Shown here: positions 57,673 through 64,000 of the stretch, one piece after another
How positions within the stretch are numbered: position 1 is the first letter of the stretch
How the letters are laid out: every line of letters begins with the position of its first letter
From: Monodelphis domestica
Taxonomy: Eukaryota > Chordata > Mammalia > Didelphimorphia > Didelphidae
Reading direction: 5' to 3'
Length of the DNA stretch: 64,000 nucleotides
Assembly: GCF_027887165.1 (NCBI RefSeq)
Contig: NC_077229.1
Coordinates: 347,479,380 to 347,543,379, forward strand
The notes under the pieces: generated by a model
Database searches by the model: none
What the model was told of the DNA's origin: nothing
What the model saw: only the letters and a program-made list of their open reading frames with translations
Translations under genes and position numbers: made by a program

Positions 57673-58428
57673 TGTGATAGAGGCTGGCACTAGAGAAAAA
57701 GTGCCAGACTGAAGAGTATATGAAATTGATCATCTTGATGGGGGAGGGGCCCCAGGAGTGAATTTCCAGAGGAGAGAAGACTCTGGTGAGGAGAGCAGTG
57801 AGGGTCTCTCAGTCTTGAGACGCTGAAGAGAGAAGGTGGATAAAGACTTTCTCCTGAGGGTTACCCACTTTTCCTGCTGGTGACTGGAAATCTTTCCTCC
57901 CAACTTTTCCCAATTGAAGGGCCTTTCTGAAGAGAAACCTGAGCAGACTTTACCTCAGCACCTGTTGCCCAGAGGTGAGTCAACCTGACTTTCTCTCAGG
58001 GGGCTCAGGCTGCCAAGGCCTGAGTCCCCCCCCCCCAAACTCAAGGAGGGAGGAAAAGGGTTTAGATGGAGACAGGGACCCCCTTTTCCCACTTTCCTTT
58101 TCCCATTCCTCTCTGCCCTTTATTCCTTTTGTATTACCTGATTAAGTTGACATTAAAACTTATCTATTCCCCAAGCTGAGTGCGAGTGAACAGATCAAGG
58201 GGAGACCCTTTGGTCTTGAGTAGTGGAGGGGACAAGAGGGACAAAAGTAAATTGGAGAGAGCAGCTTTAGCTAAGGAGGGAAGTCAGAAGGGGGGAAATC
58301 TTCAAACCCCCTCTCCTCTCTCTGAGCCAACTCATTACATTAGCTGTCTTCCCTGAACCCTGCTTTGAGGAAGGGGGATTCTCTCTTTCCCCCTCTCAAT
58401 ACTGAAAGTCTTAATTTTTTTTAATACA
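57673..58428 (+). repeat. 3' LTR of ERV A
   Basis: 756 bp, TGTGATAGAGG to AATACA, followed by GTAG (58429-58432). It lacks the 551 bp retroposon of the 5' LTR and so shows the original LTR length. A C10 run near 58027 differs from the 5' copy. Confidence 0.9.
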
Positions 58429-58432
58429 GTAG

Positions 58433-58760
58433 GGGGAGGGAAAGCAGAGGTGGGGCACATAGCATGGAAACATCTTGTTCTATGGAGCTGAAGCCAGACA
58501 GAGCAGCAAATAAGAAGTGGAATGAGCTAAGAGCCCAGTTTCTGTCCTATATAAAGGAAAGTTTTAGGAGAAGGAAGGGATTAGAGTAGCCCTCCAATCA
58601 GAGGAGAGAGGGGCTAAGTGAGGTGGTGTCAATCAAGACTAGAGTTAGCAGCATGGTGGTGAGATTAGAAGTGAGGAGCTTAATTAGGGAAGGAATCTTG
58701 TGTGGCATTGAAACTATGCAGGGCAGCAGATGCAAAGTGGAATAAGAAAGCCCTTCTATT
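58433..58760 (+). repeat. Old marsupial interspersed repeat (module copy 6), right part
   Basis: Purine-rich sequence ('ggagctgaagccagacagag', 'gcaaataagaagtggaatga') that follows the ERV. It likely continues the repeat interrupted at 44801. Confidence 0.45.
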
Positions 58761-58769
58761 ACATCTTTA

Positions 58770-59540
58770 TGATGTGTCCATTCTGATCACCTTTCCATGT
58801 ATCCCATTCCATTTAAGTGCAATTTAATTGTTTGAAAGTTTTTCCCTACATTGAGCTGAATTCTACCTTGCTGTAACTTCTACTCATAACTTCTACTTCT
58901 GCACTCTTGGGTCAAACAAGAACAAGTCTAAATTTATTTTCCTTCTGATACTCCAGATACTTGAATAAAGATCACATGTTCCTATTGTCTTCTCTTCTTG
59001 TCAGTTGTTCAAATGATCTTAATTTTAAGGCCTATCAATGTCCTGGGTAGAACTTCTTTAGGTTTCCTCTGGTTTATTTATGTCCTTCCTAAAGAATATC
59101 CTTCCCCAAAATTGAATACAGTCATCCAGATGTGCTTTAAATGGGATAGAGTAAGCAGAATTTTTATCTGTCTCAGAATATTAGACATCTATGAATGTAG
59201 CCTAAAAGAGAATAGTTTCTTAGCTGCATCTACTGAATCATATGGACCTTTACGTCTACAAAAAGCCATATTTAAAAGATAAGTCAATAGTTGTTTATCT
59301 CTCCTCACCTGTATATTTGTACAATCGATTCCTTTTCAGATTCAACTTCAAGATTATTTTTCTGAAATTTTATTTTCACTTTAGGCTTATTAATCTTTCC
59401 AGTCTATTGAGGTATTTTTATATGTATCTTTTTGGTCATGCAAAATGTTAGTTATTAAGAGTGTCAGCTTCATGGTATCTATAAGTTTCATAAGCATTCC
59501 TCATCTGAGTGAATTTTAAAACTTATTGAACAGACCAGGA
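58770..59540 (+). repeat. CR1/L3-like LINE fossil
   Basis: The order 'gtttgaaagtttttcccta', 'tttcctctggtttatttatgt', 'ccccaaaattgaatacagtc', 'atccagatgtgctttaa', 'tatgaatgtagcctaaaagag' and 'ctgtatatttgtac' matches the 3' part of ancient CR1/L3 elements. Strongly diverged. Confidence 0.6.
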
Positions 59541-59589
59541 CCATGGACAGAGCCCAGTGGCCCTCCAGGAGGCATCCTCTTTATTTTAA

Positions 59590-59770
59590 GACAAAATCTA
59601 GAATCTTAGAATATTAGCATTTAGAAAGGACCTTTTAAGTCATCCATTTCAACCCCTAAATTTTATCTATGAGAAATCTGAGGATTAGAAGGATGAAATG
59701 GCTTGTCTCAGTGATATAAATTAAATGGTTTACCTCAGTCACTGGCAGAGCTGTGATTCCCTTTTCCTCC
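59590..59770 (+). repeat. MIR/CORE-SINE fossil
   Basis: 'agcatttagaaaggacctttt', 'ttatctatgagaaatctgagg', 'actggcagagctgtgattccc'. It ends about 105 bp below the cadherin exon. Confidence 0.65.
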
Positions 59771-59875
59771 TTATACCCAAGGACAACAAAAATGCATATT
59801 CAATTACGTTTTTGAAATTTTCACATTCTAGAACACCTAACTTTATTTACTAAGGGACCCTGCTATTCTACTTAC

Positions 59876-60012
59876 TCATTTCCATAGCCAGGACAGTGAT
59901 ATTATGCCATGAAATCTCTTCTCGGTCAAGGGGTCTTGCAGTCATAAGAGCTCCTGTTGTGATGTCAACATAAAAGAATCTCCCAGGGTCACTGCTTCTG
60001 TCAATTGAATAC
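59876..60012 (-). CDS. CDH20: Type II cadherin exon: EC4
   Basis: 137 bp, minus strand, acceptor TTTACAG and donor ATGA|GTAAGT. It starts with the third base of a codon and ends with the first base of the next, fitting the 122 bp exon downstream. It encodes YSIDRSSDPGRFFYVDITTG and ALMTARPLDREEISWHNITV, the middle of EC4 with the conserved G-x-L and L-D-R-E calcium-binding motif. It is the most 5' exon visible. Those encoding the signal peptide, propeptide, EC1-EC3 and start of EC4 are outside the window. Confidence 0.95.
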
Positions 60013-60434
60013 CTGTAAAATATGTATTAGAAACATTGTATTTACCTCTGAAAGAAACCAAAACAGAGTATCCCATCATGCAATGGACCATGCAGTATAT
60101 GAAGACATGGTTCAATGGAGTCTGTAATGGAACTTAACTCAAAAGGCTATCCCTACCAATAATGATTGAGAATTGTTTGCCAATCCTATGCAAGTTAGAT
60201 CTTTATACTCAAATTTCCTCATCTATATCACAAGGAGATAATAATAGTGCCAGCATATATCACAGCAATGGTTTGAGCATGTCACTGTTTTCTTGTTTTA
60301 AAACTATCTTGTTCCAATGTGTTTAAAGATATAAAAGGAATAACATGTATTTAGAGCATCTATTGTTGACAGAGCTTTAACCTAACAGAATTTCCAAGGA
60401 TAGTAACAAAGATGCATTATTTGTAAGAGGCAGC
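60013..60434. other. Cadherin intron, no exon seen
   Basis: Beginning (3' side) of the next upstream intron; nothing recognised. Confidence 0.45.
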
Positions 60435-60680
60435 AGCATAGATATATAGTGGTTAGAGCACTGTATTTGGAGTAAGTAGACCTATCTGGGTTTGAATTCT
60501 GCTTCAGACACTTACAGGTTGTGTAATTATGTGCAATTCACTTAACCTCCCATTGCCTCAGTTTCCTCAAATGCAAAATATTGACATTAATACTTATACT
60601 TCAACAGGGTTGTGAAGAAAGCCTAATTAAAACTTTGACGCATCATACAAATGAAAGCTATAATTATTATTGAAGTGACT
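60435..60680 (-). repeat. MIR fossil
   Basis: 'tatagtggttagagcactgta', 'ctgggtttgaattctgcttc', 'ttgcctcagtttcctcaaatg', 'caacagggttgtgaagaaagc'. Confidence 0.85.
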
Positions 60681-63405
60681 AGGAGAGTTGATAGGATTTT
60701 ATAAAGCCCAAGGGAATTAGGCAACTTTCTGTCTTTCCATTTCAGGTAAGATCAATCTTATTCTTTGGGGAGAAAACCAAGCTTTGTGGCAGAGAAATTC
60801 AAAGAAAGGTAGGGTCCAGGGACAGAGAAGCACTAGAAAGATAGAAAGAATGCTCAAAGAATTCGGAGAGCAAGGATGACAATTAATGCCTTCTCTGTGA
60901 TAAGCTGTAAGTAAGGTTGCTGTTTAGGGCTTTTGGTTTTAAATCAGAAATGCTGAAGTGATTATAGGGAGCTTTAAGGGAGTTATAAGTTATTTGAAAT
61001 GCAGAACCTAAAAACAAGAAAATAAAGATTTCTTCTTAAAATAGGATAAAGAAAACCAGTTAAATAAACCACTGATAGAAAAATTGTTGAGGTTTAGTGA
61101 GGGAGATACTTAATTTGTATGTAGGTATTTTTATTTCATTAATCTTGCTCTCAATGGTATATCACTTTCTTATGCATAGAATTTCATGTTATTGATTATT
61201 CTAGTTATAAGCATTGCCTGCTGCATACAGACAGGACTCTTCTTTCTGTCTGTGTGAAATCCCATGATGATCTCTTTCCAATGAAGTGAGAGTTTCCTTG
61301 GCAACTATCTTATTGACTTCAATTAACCCCTTTTCTCTCCTAATCTCTGAAGACCTGCTATTTAATCACATCTTAGTTGTTAATAACTATTTATATAACA
61401 AGTATTTCTAATATCCTCATGGAAATGTTGAAGTAAGCCATGTGTGGGCCTCTTTGCTTTTGGAAGAAAAAAACCCCAACACAATAAAACTTCCTGATTA
61501 AAATTTCAAAGTGCAGGAAAGAGGACTGAGGCAGAGCTAAACACTTTGTCCACCATACATAGAGAGCCAATGGCCACTGTACTCTACTCTACTGTCACCA
61601 TTATAGCAGTGGCCTGAGCCTCTACTTGCTGTGACTGGGATAGTATCAGAGCTGAGATCCAGAGCCAGGGATGGAAGTTGCTACTATGATTATGGGGAAC
61701 TGGTGTTGTCAGGGGAATGTGGATATGGTACAGATTCCAGGGCAACTGGATTGTGAATTTCTGGATACCACATCTTGGTTGAATGGAAAAAAGACAAATG
61801 AGCTCCTGCCATAACATTACCATATTTCAATTGACTGAAGTCCCTGGCCTTTGAAAACTGGCTCTAAACTTATAACTACTGCCTCTAATCATTTTGCTAC
61901 TTAAGAAAAATGGAAGTCTAGTGGGAGATATCATTCTACTTTAGTAAAAAATTGTGAGGATCAGTACTAGGCTCTTAATACTCATATTATTCATTTTCTT
62001 TGTATAATGAAATGTGTGGCTAGGCTATGCATGGCCTGGGAAATAAGAGAGATGGAGTGAATTAGATTAAAGTGAACCAAACTGTTATTTCTCTAGTTTT
62101 AATATTTTATAGCCATATTCATCTCCATTCCCCTCAATCCATACAGAATTGAGGGGAACTTGGGGTAGGAGTGGATGGAATCTTCAATTTGTTTGTAGTG
62201 TGAGTACAGTCTGGTGAATGGTAGGAGAATACTTGCTTCTATTGAGAAAGTTCATCCACATGCATGGAATATCCTCCAATTTAACACTGGGTTAGGGCTT
62301 ATCATTTCCTAGCTACCAAAGTATACATTGTATTTCCTAGCTAGTTAATGAATTAATTACACAACAGCCTACTTCTCTATAGGTTGTAGAAAGCAGAGGA
62401 AAAAATGCATGTAATTAAATCCACCAAGTATGTAACTAACACATACTGTATATTACATTTAATAATCTGGGTTAACTTGAAAAAAACAATAGTGTATGTG
62501 TATATATATATGTATATATATACATAATTATTTATACCGATAAATATATACACATATATTTGCTTGCCTGTTTTTTGCAGACAAGCTCATAAAAGACAAG
62601 ATTATATGCTAATCATTTATGTGAATTATAGACCCACAGGAACTTCCTGATCAATTAGTTTATATACTCATGACTAGGAATTTCAACTGATATAAATTAT
62701 CAAAATTGAAGCCATAATATCTTTGGGAAACTTTAGACCTGAAAATTGAGATGTTTAAATTGGTGACATATCTCAGATAATATTATTCTAAAAACAAAAC
62801 AAAGATTCTAAAAAAACAAACTCCAAACAAACTTCAGACTTGCTCCTTTTGTCTACCAGTCTTAATTGGTTCTCTGAAAGCTAACATTAGGCAGAAATTT
62901 AATGGGATACAATTAGTTCCAGAGGAACAATGCCACAAATAGGTCTTGGGCTGAATGATGGCTCAACAGGATTTTGTGACTTTTCACTAGGAGTTGGTAA
63001 TCAAGTAATAATGTTATTGCTAAAAGATGTATGTATGAGACAATGACATATGAGATATGCCGCTAATGGAAAAAAAGATTAAATGTTAATATCTGATTAG
63101 AATGAATAATTTGGCCACATGTTACTGATAAAAGGTCTTCTTAGAGAGTCCTATCATCCATAATTAGAATCCTTTTCCTAGCTCTCAAATGGATTATTGG
63201 TGGAGTATTTCCTACAGAGCATCTAATTCTGAACCAATTTCAAGAAGCAAAAGAATGAATGAAAGAACAAATATTAGAAAGACAGAAGGAGAAGAATATT
63301 TTTATGCAAATGGGAAGTGATATTAAATGAGATAGCCTAGTGTGGTTTATGTAGGACTTTATCTATTGCCTTAATTTTCACTTCTAAAGAGAGGGAGCAT
63401 GGTAT
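60681..63405. other. Cadherin intron, no exon seen
   Basis: AT-rich, mostly unclassified. A TA/TG compound microsatellite lies at about 62496-62560. I searched the minus strand for a further EC-repeat exon and saw none. Confidence 0.45.
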
Positions 63406-63409
63406 AGTT

Positions 63410-63645
63410 CAGTAGTTCTCAAATTGTTGTCTAGGGGCCTCTCAGAAACCCTAAAATTCTTTCAAAAGGTCTGCAAGGTAAAAACCATTTCATTAAAATA
63501 TTAAGGCACTTTAACATTGAATATGACAAATATTCATACATATGATACATATTAACCAAAGTTCATCATGTGAGGGGACTTCAATATTTTTTGAGTGTAT
63601 ACAGGGATTCTGAGACCAAAACGTTTGAAAACCAATGGGATAGTG
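63410..63645 (+). mobile_element. hAT/Charlie (MER5-like) DNA transposon fossil
   Basis: The left end 'cagtagttctcaaattgttg' and right end 'gagaccaaaacgtttgaaaac' are imperfect terminal inverted repeats of the MER5/Charlie type. Flanking 8-mers GTATAGTT and GGATAGTG match at 6 of 8 positions, consistent with an old 8 bp hAT target duplication. No transposase. Confidence 0.7.
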
Positions 63646-64000
63646 GATAAAAAGGCAGAGTCAATAAGCCTTAGACTCAAGTTCTATCTCTTACATGACA
63701 ATGAGTAAATCACTAAACCACACTTAGTGTCCCAGGGAATTATCTAAGACCATAAATTAAAATTGCAGGGCTGCATTAATCGAAGGGGTTCACACCCACA
63801 GTCACTGCATGTGAATAGAAGGGCAAAATAGGCATAATATTTTCTTGCTAAATGAAATTAATACAATATCCATCATGCTTACTTTGTTATAATTTTCATT
63901 CACTTAATGGTGGATGCTACTGAGAATAATATTGCTACATAGTACATAAGTACCTGGATTTGCAACATAGGACAAGCATGGGCTCCAAGGCTGACTCAGC
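63646..64000. other. Cadherin intron, no exon seen
   Basis: Starts with a partial MIR-like piece ('gactcaagttctatctcttac', 'atgagtaaatcactaaacc'); otherwise unclassified. Confidence 0.4.

Larger units (their letters stand above)
44806..58428 (+). mobile_element. Composite class I endogenous retrovirus (A, carrying B)
   Basis: Two LTRs of one family (44806-46108, 57673-58428) bound by GTAG duplications in the 16.6 kb cadherin intron, antisense to the gene. Inside, in order: primer-site-like sequence, leader with hairpins, gag with a CCHC knuckle, an unassigned frame, a decayed DTG protease; then a 5'-truncated LTR of another family (49360-49969) with its own primer-site-like sequence, a second CCHC knuckle, second protease, RT, RNase H and integrase; then about 3 kb without recognisable env. 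All frames carry stops or shifts, so it is defective. The two LTRs differ by many substitutions and indels, so it is old. Confidence 0.88.

Noticed and set aside
60013-64000. Search for the next upstream cadherin exon
   Set aside because: No minus-strand block with EC-repeat motifs (DxNDN, LDRE, AxDxD) and AG/GT borders was seen, so it likely lies beyond the window.

Overview
This is vertebrate nuclear DNA, almost certainly from a marsupial, probably an opossum-like species. The evidence is two tRNA-derived SINE families typical of metatherian genomes, dense MIR/CORE-SINE, L2 and CR1/L3 fossils, L1 elements, AT-rich introns and many microsatellites. There are no bacterial genes or operons. 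The one host gene is on the minus strand: the 3' half of a classical type II cadherin, best matched to CDH20.

Cadherin layout, in transcription order (high to low coordinate): exons at 60012-59876 (137 bp, EC4), 43325-43204 (122 bp, EC4/EC5 with a DVNDNAPEF calcium motif), 40363-40246 (118 bp, EC5), 34244-33993 (252 bp, end of EC5 and start of the membrane helix) and 21769-21264 (506 bp, rest of the helix, cytoplasmic tail and stop). All have AG/GT borders and join in frame. Together they give about 377 C-terminal residues. The 5' exons lie beyond 64000, and the likely 3' UTR runs down to about 20.2 kb. Every other long open frame is a transposon remnant, an antisense shadow or a microsatellite.

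Region by region: 1-13 kb lies beyond the gene's 3' end. It holds an L2 fossil, the 5' end of one L1 (plus strand) and a nearly full-length dead L1 (minus strand, 6.1-13.0 kb). That L1 is interrupted by two SINEs and by a 952 bp solo LTR with a CTGT target duplication. 13-20 kb holds MIRs, microsatellites and an internally deleted class I ERV (15024-16705, ATGT duplication). 21.8-60 kb is the cadherin introns.

The largest intron (16.6 kb) carries, antisense to the gene, a 13.6 kb class I endogenous retrovirus (44806-58428) with two LTRs and a GTAG duplication. It is a composite. The outer element supplies a gag with its own CCHC knuckle and a decayed DTG protease. That is interrupted by a 5'-truncated LTR of a second family (the same family as the solo LTR at 10.6 kb), a primer-site-like sequence, a second CCHC knuckle, a second protease, RT, RNase H and integrase. 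All viral frames are broken and no env was recognised. The 5' LTR itself contains a 551 bp GC-rich retroposon flanked by 13 bp duplications. 60-64 kb is intron with a MIR and a hAT fossil.

The repeat calls rest on reading motifs and internal copies, not on a library search, so family names are provisional and edges without a target duplication are approximate.
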